Assembly (NCBI GenBank): GCA_020025825.1
Contig: JAHHRL010000011.1
Location: forward strand, 1 to 51,286
Source: Faecalibacterium sp.
GTDB lineage: Bacteria > Bacillota > Clostridia > Oscillospirales > Ruminococcaceae
Reading direction: 5' to 3'
DNA length: 51,286 nucleotides
Under the pieces are notes generated by a model. The model saw only the letters and a program-made list of their open reading frames with translations, searched no databases and had not been told where the DNA came from. This document shows positions 41,865-50,716 of this stretch, piece by piece (within the stretch, counting starts at the first letter, position 1; every line of letters begins with the position of its first letter). A program made the position numbers and the translations under genes.

Positions 41865-41882
41865 GGTTATAAGGTGGAAAGT

Positions 41883-43037
41883 ATGGCAGATAAACGTGAT
41901 TACTATGAGGTCCTGGGCGTTTCCAAGGGTGCCACTGCGGAAGAAATCAAAAAGGCTTACCGTAAGCTGGCGTTGAAGTATCACCCGGACTATAACCCCG
42001 GCGATAAGCAGGCTGAGGAAAAGTTCAAGGAAATCAACGAAGCAAACGAAGTGCTTAGCGACCCGGAAAAGCGTCAGCGCTATGACCAGTTTGGTTTTGC
42101 GGGTGTGGACCCGAACTATGGCGCAGGCCAGGGCGGCGGCTTTGGCGGCGGCTTCGGCGGTGTAGACCTTGGCGACATTTTCGGCGATATTTTCGGCGGC
42201 GGTTTTGGTGGCTTTGGCGGCGGCGGCCGCTCCAATCCCAATGCACCCCGTAAGGGCGCAGATATTCGTGTGCGTATAACGCTGAGCTTTGATGAGGCTG
42301 TGCACGGCTGCAAAAAGAACGTGGAAATCACCCGTCAGGACACCTGCCCTGAGTGCGGCGGTTCCGGTGCAGAAAAGGGCACTTCCCCGGAAACCTGCCC
42401 CGATTGCGGTGGCCGTGGTTATACCGTGCGCCAGCAGCGTACGCCCTTTGGTGTGATGCAGAGCCAGCAGCCCTGCGCCCGTTGCGGCGGCAAGGGTAAA
42501 ATCGTGAAGAACCCCTGCAAGAAGTGCCACGGCGGCGGAAAGGTCGGCGTGAAGAAGAAGCTGGAGGTCAATATCCCGGCGGGTATTGATGACGATCAGA
42601 GCATTGCACTGCGTGGTATGGGCGATGCAGGCATAAACGGCGGCCCCAACGGCGATGTAATCGTAATGGTGACCGTGCGCCCGGATAACCTGTTCCAGCG
42701 TGAAGGCTATGATGTTTGGGTCAACCTGCCCATTACCTACAGTCAGGCTGTGTTGGGTGCAAAGGTAGAAGTACCTACTGTTGACGGCAAGGTGGAGTAC
42801 ACCATTCCGGAAGGCACCCAGAGCGGTACTACCTTCCGCCTGCGTGGCAAGGGCATTCAGTACGTGAATGGCCGCGGCCGTGGTGATATGTACGTAAAGT
42901 GCGACGTGGAAATCCCCAAGAAGCTGACCAAGCATCAGCGTGAGGCTTTGGAGAAGTTCGACGAAACCATGAAGGACGATAACTACGAAAAGCGTAAGGG
43001 CTTTTTTAAAAATCTGAAGAATCGTTTCAGCAACTGA
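41883..43037 (+). CDS. dnaJ: chaperone DnaJ (Hsp40)
   Basis: 384 residues. J domain with HPD (LKYHPDYNPGDK), a Gly/Phe-rich linker (about 82-120), four CxxCxGxG zinc-finger repeats (CPECGGSG, CPDCGGRG, CARCGGKG, CKKCHGGG; the last is a slight variant), and the C-terminal substrate domain. It delivers substrates to DnaK and stimulates its ATPase. The ATG at 41883 starts MADKRDYYEVLG. Last gene of the operon. Confidence 0.98.
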   Translation: MADKRDYYEVLGVSKGATAEEIKKAYRKLALKYHPDYNPGDKQAEEKFKEINEANEVLSDPEKRQRYDQFGFAGVDPNYGAGQGGGFGGGFGGVDLGDIFGDIFGGGFGGFGGGGRSNPNAPRKGADIRVRITLSFDEAVHGCKKNVEITRQDTCPECGGSGAEKGTSPETCPDCGGRGYTVRQQRTPFGVMQSQQPCARCGGKGKIVKNPCKKCHGGGKVGVKKKLEVNIPAGIDDDQSIALRGMGDAGINGGPNGDVIVMVTVRPDNLFQREGYDVWVNLPITYSQAVLGAKVEVPTVDGKVEYTIPEGTQSGTTFRLRGKGIQYVNGRGRGDMYVKCDVEIPKKLTKHQREALEKFDETMKDDNYEKRKGFFKNLKNRFSN

Positions 43038-43040
43038 TAA

Positions 43041-43073
43041 AAAAAGGCGGTACCTATCGGTACCGCCTTTTTT
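43041..43073 (+). terminator. terminator after dnaJ
   Basis: AAAAAGGCGGTACC (43041-43054) pairs with GGTACCGCCTTTTT (43059-43072), loop TATC. Confidence 0.88.
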
Positions 43074-43083
43074 TATGCCCTAC

Positions 43084-43129
43084 AAAATGCCCCTGCCTAG
43101 GAAGCATATTCCAAAGCAGGGGCATTTTT
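43084..43129. terminator. second terminator, likely belonging to the lost minus-strand gene
   Basis: AAAATGCCCCTGC (43084-43096) pairs with GCAGGGGCATTTT (43116-43128), with T and A runs on either side. It sits directly downstream of the DHHW remnant on the minus strand. Confidence 0.75.
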
Positions 43130-43162
43130 ATGATTATTTGTGAGAACGTAGCGCAACACACC

Positions 43163-43230
43163 TTAGCCTACAAAGGAAAGACGATTCAGGAAGATACGGA
43201 CAAGAGAGTGTAATAATTGAATACCCGGAG
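43163..43230 (-). pseudogene. 3'-terminal remnant of a DHHW-family gene
   Basis: On the minus strand the last codons read FLNRLSFVG then TAA, identical to the C-terminus of the DHHW gene at 47242. Bases 43161-43191 match 47240-47270 at 30 of 31 positions. Upstream of this the similarity fades and no DHHW domain is left. A terminator follows the stop in both copies. Confidence 0.6.
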
Positions 43231-43351
43231 ATAGAGAATAACACAAAAGTAAATATGTATAAGCCGAAATAAGCAAAAAGAGAAATTGTGCACTAATCGA
43301 AATGGATTAGTGTGGAGAACTTGATGGAGCGAATAGAATATCGTATTTGCA

Positions 43352-43380
43352 TTGAAAAAAACAGCAAAATGAGGTATTAT
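43352..43380 (+). promoter_or_regulatory. promoter of the ABC exporter/GT8 operon
   Basis: TTGAAA (43352-43357), a 17-base spacer and TATTAT (43375-43380). The repeat ATGGATTAGTGTGG lies on both sides of it. Confidence 0.65.
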
Positions 43381-43592
43381 AAAAATAGTTATCATGGATT
43401 AGTGTGGTAATTTGTAAAAATAAAAAAAGGAGGCTGAAATATCGATTATTTTCTAGCAAATATAGCTAAAAACATAAAATAAGCTATCTTCCAGCAAAAT
43501 GCTTTTTGCCGAATCCAAAAGATTGTGGAAAATAAAGCAGATGTTGGTTTTGATAACATAAAGTTAACTGGAGTTTATTTAGGAGAAACAAT

Positions 43593-44390
43593 ATGGAGTG
43601 TATTAAAAATAGCAGAGCAATACAGCACTTGCTAAAATACAAGCCCCTTTTGAAGGAGCTTGTTGTACGTGATTTGAAGGTAAAATACCGTCGCAGCTTT
43701 TTAGGATATCTTTGGAGTTTGCTGAATCCATTGTTGATGATGGTGGTTATGACAGTGGTTTTTTCCTTTATGTTCCGCTCGAATATTGAGAACTTTCCGC
43801 TGTATTTGATTTGCGGCAATACGTTATGGGCCTTTTTTTGTGAAAGTACCACAATGGCAATGAACTCGGTGCTAAGCAATGGAGCACTTATTAAGAAGGT
43901 TTATATTCCGAAGTTTATTTTTCCAATCTCTCGTGTGCTTTCTAGCTTTGTTACTATGAGCTTTAGCTTGGTAGCAATTTTAATCGTTATGTTGGTAACA
44001 CGAACCCCGTTCCACTGGCCTCTTTTGTTATTCCCCATTCCAATGGTACTGTTGTTGGTGTTCTGCATAGGTATTGGTATGGTTCTGTCAGCATTGGCGG
44101 TTTATTTCCGTGACATTATGCATCTTTATAGTGTTATTACAATGGCTTGGATGTATGCAACACCCATTTTCTATCCGTTGGATCCGGAGGTATTACCTCA
44201 ACAAATTATTAATGTGATTAAGTACAACCCCATGTATCATTATATTAACTTTTTCCGGCAGATTGTTATCTATGGGAATATCCCGGAAATCGAAACATGG
44301 ATTTTCTGCGCAGGAAGTGCCATAATTTCATTGGTAATCGGTTTAGCAATTTTCAGAAAAATGCAAAAGAACTTTATTTTGTATCTGTAA
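43593..44390 (+). CDS. polysaccharide ABC exporter permease (TagG/RfbA type)
   Basis: 265 residues with six membrane helices. LLKELVVRDLKVKYRRSFLGYLWSLLNPLLMM is the signature of ABC-2 permeases for teichoic acids and O-antigens; the YFRDIMHLYSVITMAWMYATPIFYP segment is also diagnostic. AGGAGAA precedes the ATG. It pairs with the ATPase that starts 15 bases after its stop and exports a lipid-linked glycan across the membrane. Confidence 0.93.
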   Translation: MECIKNSRAIQHLLKYKPLLKELVVRDLKVKYRRSFLGYLWSLLNPLLMMVVMTVVFSFMFRSNIENFPLYLICGNTLWAFFCESTTMAMNSVLSNGALIKKVYIPKFIFPISRVLSSFVTMSFSLVAILIVMLVTRTPFHWPLLLFPIPMVLLLVFCIGIGMVLSALAVYFRDIMHLYSVITMAWMYATPIFYPLDPEVLPQQIINVIKYNPMYHYINFFRQIVIYGNIPEIETWIFCAGSAIISLVIGLAIFRKMQKNFILYL

Positions 44391-44404
44391 AGGAGATGGA
44401 AACA

Positions 44405-45145
44405 ATGGCAGATAAAATTATAAAAGTAAACGATGTTTCCATGCGCTTTAATCTTGCAGAGGAAAAGACAGATACACTAAAGGAATATTTCCTTAAGATG
44501 CTTACAGGAAAATTGCACTTTAATGAATTTTTTGCGCTTAAAAATATTTCTTTTTCTGTTGAAAGAGGCGAAGCTGTCGCATTGATTGGCTCTAACGGTA
44601 GCGGTAAGAGTACGATGCTTAAAATTTTGGCGGGCGTGTTGTATCCCTCGCAGGGTAACGTGGAAATTAACGGAACCATTGCGCCGTTGATTGAATTGGG
44701 CGCAGGTTTTGATATGGATTTGACTGCCCGGGAAAATATTTATTTGAATGGTGCAGTGCTGGGCTATGACCATGACTTTATGGAAAAGAATTTTCAGGAA
44801 ATTATGGATTTTGCAGAGTTATGGGATTTTGTGGACGTTCCGGTTAAAAACTATTCCTCTGGTATGGTGGCACGTCTGGGCTTTGCAATTGCCACAATTG
44901 TAAAAGCAGATATTTTAGTAGTTGATGAAATCTTGGCCGTTGGTGACTTTAAGTTCCAAGAGAAGTGTAAGGCTCGCATGGCAGAAATGATGAATGAGGG
45001 AACAACATTATTGTTTGTGAGCCATAGTGCAGAGCAGGTTAAAGAGTTGTGTAGTCGTGCAATTTGGCTAGATCATGGTCATTTAATGGCTGATGGTCCT
45101 ACTGACATTGTATACAAAAAATACGAAGAAAAAATGAATGCTTAA
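44405..45145 (+). CDS. polysaccharide ABC exporter ATP-binding protein (TagH/RfbB type)
   Basis: 246 residues. Walker A GSNGSGKST, signature NYSSGMVARLGFA, Walker B ILVVDEILAVGD and the switch His (FVSHSAEQVK) are all present; the SSGM variant of the signature is typical of polysaccharide exporters. It lacks the C-terminal carbohydrate-binding domain of longer homologues, so substrate is not recognised by a terminal tag. The ATG at 44405 follows AAAGGAGAT. Confidence 0.94.
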   Translation: MADKIIKVNDVSMRFNLAEEKTDTLKEYFLKMLTGKLHFNEFFALKNISFSVERGEAVALIGSNGSGKSTMLKILAGVLYPSQGNVEINGTIAPLIELGAGFDMDLTARENIYLNGAVLGYDHDFMEKNFQEIMDFAELWDFVDVPVKNYSSGMVARLGFAIATIVKADILVVDEILAVGDFKFQEKCKARMAEMMNEGTTLLFVSHSAEQVKELCSRAIWLDHGHLMADGPTDIVYKKYEEKMNA

Positions 45146-45164
45146 GTTGTGGAGGATGGATAGT

Positions 45165-47033
45165 ATGGCGCCCAATATTAAAATATTAATTTCTTGCCAT
45201 AAAGATACGGGATATATTAAAAGTGATATCTGGCAACCGATTCAGTTGGGAAGCGAAAATGCGGCAGTGCAGTTGCCGAATATGTTGCATGATAACGTAG
45301 GAGAGAATATATCTAAATTAAATCCGATGTATTGTGAGTTGACGGCACAATACTGGGCGTGGAAAAATCTTGATGCAGATTATTACGGATTTTGCCATTA
45401 TCGTCGTTATTTTAGTTTCGCAGATGAACACTATCTTGAAGATGCTTATGGTAATGTTGTTGAAAAATATCTGGATGACAGTACAATTAACAAGTATAAG
45501 CTAGACGATGAAACGGTGCAGCAAACTGTAGAAAAATACGATGTAATAACAACAACACGTAAGAATTTGCATAAGATGCCGGGGCGTTTTAAGTCTGTTT
45601 CTGATCAGTACGAGCGTGCGCCGTTGCTGCACGGAAAAGATTTGCAAGTGATGCTGGAAATCATTGATGAAAAATACCCGGAGTACAGCAAAGCCGCACA
45701 CAAGCATTGCGATGGCAATGTGACCAGTTTTTGCAATATGTATATTCTCAAAAAGGAAATCTTTTTTGATTACTGCCAGTGGATGTTTGGTGTGTTGGAA
45801 GAATTTTGCAAGCGAGTAGACATGAGCTGTTATAGTACAGAGGCACTGCGCACACCGGGCCATTTGTCAGAGCGTTTATTTGGTATTTACTATCTACATT
45901 TATTAGAGAACAATCCTAACTTACGTACTAAGGAGTTACAGTGCGTATTTTACGAAAATACTGAAAAACATGAAGTGCTTTTACCAGCATTTGAACACAA
46001 CAGTATTCCGGTTGTATTTGCAGCAAATAATAGCTTTATTCCTATGTTTGCAACGTGCTTACAGTCGGTGTTGGATCATGTTTCAGACGCATATAATTAT
46101 GACTTAGTATTGCTGCAGTCTGATGTAAGTGACGAAAATAAGCGTAAGCTGCTAGATATGGTTAAGGGCTATAAAAATGTTTCTTTACGTCTTTTTGATG
46201 CAGCTTCTTTACTACAGAACTATGATTTGAAGGCAAATGCACACATTAGTGTAGAAACCTACTACCGATTCTTGATTCAAGCTGTTTTACCTAAATATGA
46301 TAAAATTCTGTATTTAGATTGCGATTTAATTGCAAATGCGGATGTTGCTGAGCTATATAATACTGATGTTGAGGGCTATATGTTGGCAGCTGCTCGCGAT
46401 CCTGACTTTTTAGGTCAGATTAATGGAGCAAACAGAAGTACGAGGTTGTACTGTGAGAAGGATTTTAAAATGAAAAATCCGTACAATTATTTCCAGGCAG
46501 GCGTACTGCTGTTTAATGAAAATGAAATGCGTAAAGCGTATTCCCTGGATCAGTGGTTGACATTTGCTTCACAGCCTTATAAGTATAACGATCAGGATGT
46601 CTTGAACCTTTATTGTGAAGGTCGTGTTAAATACTTGGATATGGCGTGGAACATGATTACCGACTGTGACCATACGCGTGTTTCGCAGGTGATTGTACAT
46701 GCACCTGCGGTTATTCAAGCAGAGTATAAAAAGGCACATGCAGCGCCAAAACTTATCCATTATGCAGGTTTCATGAAACCGTGGCATCGCCCAACAGAGG
46801 ATTATGCACATAAGTTCTGGGAAGTAGCACGCCGTACTCCTTATTACGAAGAGCTGTTGTTCCGCTTGATGGATGGTGTATCTTACTGGACCGTTTATGA
46901 AAATAATAAGCGTTTCGGAATACGGAGATTGACCGAAAAGATGAAGCGTGGGGTACGAAAAGTAGGCGATAAGCTATTTCCGAAAGGTACTGCCCGCCGA
47001 GAAAAGTTGAAAGTGTTACTAAAACGCGGTTGA
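45165..47033 (+). CDS. two-domain glycosyltransferase (DUF4422 + GT8)
   Basis: 622 residues. Residues 1-240 are a DUF4422 domain (KILISCHKDTGY, LNPMYCELTAQYWAWKNLDADYYGFCHYRRYFSF), found in capsule and O-antigen transferases. Residues about 285-540 are a GT8 retaining transferase (VVFAANNSFIPMFATCLQSVL, then DxD in YLDCDLIANAD). The two catalytic modules suggest it adds two successive sugars. A basic tail ends the protein. The ATG at 45165 has GGAGG 9 bases upstream; an earlier ATG at 45138 overlaps the ABC gene. Confidence 0.88.
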   Translation: MAPNIKILISCHKDTGYIKSDIWQPIQLGSENAAVQLPNMLHDNVGENISKLNPMYCELTAQYWAWKNLDADYYGFCHYRRYFSFADEHYLEDAYGNVVEKYLDDSTINKYKLDDETVQQTVEKYDVITTTRKNLHKMPGRFKSVSDQYERAPLLHGKDLQVMLEIIDEKYPEYSKAAHKHCDGNVTSFCNMYILKKEIFFDYCQWMFGVLEEFCKRVDMSCYSTEALRTPGHLSERLFGIYYLHLLENNPNLRTKELQCVFYENTEKHEVLLPAFEHNSIPVVFAANNSFIPMFATCLQSVLDHVSDAYNYDLVLLQSDVSDENKRKLLDMVKGYKNVSLRLFDAASLLQNYDLKANAHISVETYYRFLIQAVLPKYDKILYLDCDLIANADVAELYNTDVEGYMLAAARDPDFLGQINGANRSTRLYCEKDFKMKNPYNYFQAGVLLFNENEMRKAYSLDQWLTFASQPYKYNDQDVLNLYCEGRVKYLDMAWNMITDCDHTRVSQVIVHAPAVIQAEYKKAHAAPKLIHYAGFMKPWHRPTEDYAHKFWEVARRTPYYEELLFRLMDGVSYWTVYENNKRFGIRRLTEKMKRGVRKVGDKLFPKGTARREKLKVLLKRG

Positions 47034-47168
47034 TTGCCAAAGGTAAAGAGATAAATATCTAACATGTATTACAGGGTTAGAGACTGGATATTAAAGGTTT
47101 TCTGTGTTGTATAGCATAAGCTGATTAAAGGATTTAAAGAAGCACCTTACAGGCTCTAGATGAGTATA

Positions 47169-47217
47169 ACAAAACACCCCTACCACAAGACATTACTCCT
47201 GGGTAGGGGTGTTTTGT
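47169..47217. terminator. bidirectional terminator
   Basis: ACAAAACACCCCTACC (47169-47184) pairs with its complement at 47202-47217. It closes the glycosyltransferase operon and the minus-strand acylation operon. Confidence 0.85.
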
Positions 47218-47241
47218 TGCTGTAAACCGCATGGTGAACCC

Positions 47242-48438
47242 TTAGCCTACAAAGGAAAGGCGATTCAGGAACGGGTCGGACTTAAAGCTAGCAAAGCTAT
47301 ACATGACCAGTACGTTATCATACTGGTTCTCTGCAATCAGTGCATCAAGACCAAAGTTGTAACCACGGAAATCAACTACATCAATGGTTTCGTAATTTTC
47401 GGTCAGGAAAGGAATAAAGCAGTTTGCGTAGCTGTCTTTTACAACCAGAATACGACCCTTGCCGTTGCCCTGAACACGGGTAAAACCGTTATTTCCATGC
47501 AGGAACGCACTGTACTTATCATAGGTTTCAAACTTATCTAAATCGTACAGGCCGGTAGTTTCCAAAGGCTCAAACTGTGCGTTGCCGGTAACCTTGTAAA
47601 GGGTAACCGGGTTGTCCAATTTATAATAAGTGATGGTGTCGGCGGCGGCGTTTGGCTGGCGGCTCTTTGCCCAGCTGGTGCCATAGAATCCGTCCACCAT
47701 TACCGATGTGTGGGCGTCACGGTTAAAGGGTGTTAAGCCAAGCTGCTTACACAGGGCCTCGTAGGCGTAATAAGCGCCGTTTGTGGTCCAGTGATGATCT
47801 GTGTGGAAGAACAGTTGCTCGTCGGTATGGGCCCTCAATGCGTCTCTTACGTCAAGGACGTTGCTGCTGGAACGCAGACGCTCAAAAATATTGTCCAGAT
47901 AGGCATTTTCGTCAATCAGAGGCGCACCGGCGGGAACCTTATCCGGGTAGATGGTAGCCGCAGAAGGAACAACCATGGTAGTGACAAGGCCGGGATAGCG
48001 TTTGCCGATATTTTCGACGGAGGAAACATTCTTTTCCAGCAGGGTAATTTCCTCAGCAGTCAAGCCGTACGTGCGGGCAAACTCCATGCCGTCCTGACCA
48101 AGCAGGATATTGCCGTAATCCTTTTTCTGGAAAACGACCTGCTCACAGGCTGCGTGCAGGTTAATCCAACTGTCACGGCCTGCAAATTGCTGCTTGAAAA
48201 AGTCGGAGTAATTGTTAAAGAAAGCGTTGATTTTCTTTATGGGGTCACGTCCGGTCAAATCCTGCACTGTTAAGGTGGGGCGTGGCTTAAACTTGGTGTT
48301 TTCCAGCTCGCTGTGGTCCCGGAACGGGGTGATACAGTCTGCAATGAACATCAGAAGCAAAAATCCGAAGAACAGCAGCAGGACCGGATACTGCTTCAAC
48401 TGAGAGAAACTTGGTTTTGGTTTACTGTGCTTTGCCAT
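47242..48438 (-). CDS. DHHW-family secreted SGNH-like protein (AlgX/AlgJ role)
   Basis: 398 residues. One N-terminal membrane helix (YPVLLLFFGFLLLMFIADC), then an extracellular SGNH-like domain with the diagnostic TDHHWTTNGAYYAYE and the late VVKDSYANCFIPFL. Such proteins accept acyl groups from MBOAT transporters and transfer them to surface glycans. It lies 18 bases after the MBOAT gene. A near-copy of its last 30 bases exists at 43161-43191. Confidence 0.9.
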   Translation of the reverse strand: MAKHSKPKPSFSQLKQYPVLLLFFGFLLLMFIADCITPFRDHSELENTKFKPRPTLTVQDLTGRDPIKKINAFFNNYSDFFKQQFAGRDSWINLHAACEQVVFQKKDYGNILLGQDGMEFARTYGLTAEEITLLEKNVSSVENIGKRYPGLVTTMVVPSAATIYPDKVPAGAPLIDENAYLDNIFERLRSSSNVLDVRDALRAHTDEQLFFHTDHHWTTNGAYYAYEALCKQLGLTPFNRDAHTSVMVDGFYGTSWAKSRQPNAAADTITYYKLDNPVTLYKVTGNAQFEPLETTGLYDLDKFETYDKYSAFLHGNNGFTRVQGNGKGRILVVKDSYANCFIPFLTENYETIDVVDFRGYNFGLDALIAENQYDNVLVMYSFASFKSDPFLNRLSFVG

Positions 48439-48456
48439 AAGGTCATGCTCCTTTCA

Positions 48457-49875
48457 TCAGAAATTAAAGTACAGGAAGGGACTGTTGGTGCTGCCCACGA
48501 TATAAGCAACCGTAACAACCAGCAGGGTGCCCAGTGTGAGCAAACGGGTAAAGGTACGCTTTTTCAGCACGTCCCAAATCTTTTGAATCAGCGGAGTGCA
48601 GCAGATGAAAGAAACCACCAGCAGCACAGCATAACTGCGCAGGAAGTATACAGGGGAAACACCTGCACTGGGCACAAACATTTTTTGGAACAGCAGGCCA
48701 AACTGTACACCCGGCTCGTTGCCAACAAACATTGCCCAGCCAACAACCACCAAAAACAGGGTGTAGATGTGCGGCCAGACCTTGCCCTTTTTCAGATACG
48801 GCAGCAGGAACGTTTTTTCAATCATCAGCAGTACAAAGTAGTACAGACCCCAGCAAATAAAGTTCCAGTTTGCACCATGCCAGATGCCGGTCAAAGCCCA
48901 AACAACAAAAAGATTCAGGATTTGGCGGGCTTTGCCGCAGCGATTGCCGCCCAGCGGGATATATACATACTCACGGAACCAGCTGCCCAGACTGATATGC
49001 CAGCGGCGCCAGAACTCGGTGATAGAGCGGGAAATGTAGGGCAGGTCAAAGTTGTTAGGGAAGTTGAAGCCCAGCATTTTGCCCATACCAATGCCCATCA
49101 TGGAGTAACCGGAAAAGTCAAAATACAGCTGGAAGGAGTAAGCCAGAATGCCCAGCCAGACAAGACCGGTAGAAGCGTTTGCCAAGCCCACACTGGTGAT
49201 GGTGGGGTCGCCTGCAACACCGATAATATCGGTCCACAGCTTGCCGATGGTATCTGCAAGCAAAACCTTTTTTGCTAAGCCGAAGATAAACAGGGTAACA
49301 CCTTCTTCGATTTGGGCAAGGCTGTAGCGTTTTTTGTAAACGTGCAGCTGGTCGGATACTTCACGGTATTTCACGATAGGGCCGGCAATCAGCTGCGGGA
49401 ACATCACGACGTATGCGCCAAAGTCGATTACATTGTGTTCGGCTTTTACCTCTCGGCGATATACGTCAATGGAGTAGCTCAGGGTTTGGAAGGTGTAAAA
49501 ACTAATGCCCAGCGGCAAAACCTCCACACCCTGCAGGGTAGCCAAAGACAAACCGAAAAGAGCGTTGATGCTGGTAATGATAAAGTTGGTGTACTTGAAG
49601 AACACCAGCATACTCAGGCTGCCAAGCACCGCAAGCAGCATCCAGAAAAGCCGCACTTTGGGGTGCTTATCAAATTTTTCCAGCGCAAGGCCGGAAATGT
49701 AGTTTATGGCAATCAAAACCAGCATGATAGGGAAAAACTTAACTTCGCCCCAGCAGTAGAACACCAAGCTGCATAAAAACAGCACGGCGTTTTTTAGTTT
49801 ATAAGGTGCTATATAATACAGCAGCAGCGTTATAGGGAGAAAACGAAATAAAAATGCAACCGTGCTAAATACCAA
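48457..49875 (-). CDS. MBOAT-family O-acyltransferase (AlgI/DltB-like)
   Basis: 472 residues with many membrane helices. The start is a TTG at 49875 with AGGAGG 7 bases upstream; the product then begins (M)VFSTVAFLFRFLPI, the normal MBOAT start. The catalytic region is RRWHISLGSWFREYVYIPLGGNR followed by ALTGIWHGANWNFICWG with the conserved His. It moves acyl groups across the membrane for transfer to glycans by its DHHW partner. A terminator hairpin sits just upstream. Confidence 0.92.
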   Translation of the reverse strand: MVFSTVAFLFRFLPITLLLYYIAPYKLKNAVLFLCSLVFYCWGEVKFFPIMLVLIAINYISGLALEKFDKHPKVRLFWMLLAVLGSLSMLVFFKYTNFIITSINALFGLSLATLQGVEVLPLGISFYTFQTLSYSIDVYRREVKAEHNVIDFGAYVVMFPQLIAGPIVKYREVSDQLHVYKKRYSLAQIEEGVTLFIFGLAKKVLLADTIGKLWTDIIGVAGDPTITSVGLANASTGLVWLGILAYSFQLYFDFSGYSMMGIGMGKMLGFNFPNNFDLPYISRSITEFWRRWHISLGSWFREYVYIPLGGNRCGKARQILNLFVVWALTGIWHGANWNFICWGLYYFVLLMIEKTFLLPYLKKGKVWPHIYTLFLVVVGWAMFVGNEPGVQFGLLFQKMFVPSAGVSPVYFLRSYAVLLVVSFICCTPLIQKIWDVLKKRTFTRLLTLGTLLVVTVAYIVGSTNSPFLYFNF

Positions 49876-49891
49876 AGTAGATTCCTCCTGC

Positions 49892-49928
49892 AAAAAAGGC
49901 CGGCGCCGTACGAATGGGCACCGGCCTT
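49892..49928 (-). terminator. terminator/attenuator directly before the MBOAT gene
   Basis: Read on the minus strand, AAGGCCGGTGCC (49928-49917) pairs with GGCGCCGGCCTT (49907-49896), followed by T6. Its T-run ends about 5 bases before the MBOAT AGGAGG, and no promoter fits between. Confidence 0.8.
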
Positions 49929-49956
49929 ATATTTTGTATTGGATATGTGGGGGAGC

Positions 49957-50499
49957 TTACTTAACAGCAGCCTCAGCAGCGTTAATCATAGCGGAAACAT
50001 CAGTGCACTCGTTGCTTGCAACAGTCAGTACAGCAATACCGTTGCCGGAAACCAGAGCGTAATCGTTTTCCAGATGGCCCTGTGCGTCAGCAAACTCAGG
50101 ATAGTTGCCGAAGAAAGAAACCTGATTCTGACGGTAGGTTTCCAAAGCGTCGGTTACAGCCTTTTCCTGACCATCTGCATACTGAACAACAATGACACGG
50201 CCGGCGTCACTCTGGTCGTTGCTCAGCGCACCGGCGTATGCGGTAAAGCTGTCAGCGGGCAGAGAGATGTCCAGCTTGATGGTGTTGTCGTCCAGAGCCA
50301 GCTGGTTGGAGATGGGGTTAGCAGCCAGAATGCTGTCGGCTGCAGCCTTTACGTCCACAGCGGTGCTGGTGGAGGAAGAAGGCGTGCTGTTGTCAGCTGC
50401 AGAACCGGAATTGGAATTGGTGGTGCCGCCGCAGCCAACCAGAACACCGGCACACAATGCACAGGAAACAGTAAGCGCAAAAATCTTAGTCAGTTTCAT
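49957..50499 (-). CDS. DUF4358 lipoprotein
   Basis: 180 residues. Signal peptide with lipobox LVGC (Cys23), a Ser/Thr/Asn-rich linker, then a soluble domain typical of DUF4358 (AAADSILAANPISNQL, YALVSGNGIAVLTVA). DUF4358 genes are often next to MBOAT-DHHW pairs, and here it is the first gene of that operon, so it probably assists acyl transfer on the cell surface; its biochemical role is unknown. GAGG lies upstream of the ATG. Confidence 0.82.
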   Translation of the reverse strand: MKLTKIFALTVSCALCAGVLVGCGGTTNSNSGSAADNSTPSSSTSTAVDVKAAADSILAANPISNQLALDDNTIKLDISLPADSFTAYAGALSNDQSDAGRVIVVQYADGQEKAVTDALETYRQNQVSFFGNYPEFADAQGHLENDYALVSGNGIAVLTVASNECTDVSAMINAAEAAVK

Positions 50500-50576
50500 A
50501 ATAAATTACCTCGTATTTAATCTAATGATAAGTCTGCCCCAAAAGCAGAATTTGGATACATACCAATACGCTATGT

Positions 50577-50605
50577 ATTGTAACATAAGGGGGGCTTGTT
50601 TGCAA
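50577..50605 (-). promoter_or_regulatory. promoter of the DUF4358-MBOAT-DHHW operon
   Basis: Minus strand: TTGCAA (50605-50600), a 17-base spacer, TACAAT (50582-50577). Confidence 0.7.
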
Positions 50606-50640
50606 TGTAAAACCCCGGGAAAGAAACGGTGAAGAATTGG

Positions 50641-50670
50641 TGAAGAAACTACGCCGATGCGTTGCATAAA
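50641..50670 (+). promoter_or_regulatory. sigma-G/F-like promoter of spoVAC
   Basis: TGAAGA (50641-50646), an 18-base spacer and CATAAA (50665-50670) resemble forespore promoters; spoVA genes are sigma-G-dependent in Bacillus. Confidence 0.35.
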
Positions 50671-50716
50671 CCTTTACCTGAATGGGAAATACTACCCCAA
50701 AAGGGGGAAAAGCAAA

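Larger units (their letters stand above)
43130..43592. other. leader region of the glycan export operon
   Basis: Contains the DHHW remnant, the promoter at 43352, a 14-bp direct repeat ATGGATTAGTGTGG (43303-43316 and 43394-43407), an inverted repeat CACTAATC/GATTAGTG (43292-43313), and a strong AGGAGG (about 43428-43434) not followed by any start codon. The transcript leader would be about 205 nt. Confidence 0.5.

Noticed and set aside
41760..42935. 391-codon frame antisense to dnaJ
   Set aside because: Shadow of the dnaJ coding bias (the Gly-rich and Cys-rich regions give an Ala/Thr-rich antisense protein).
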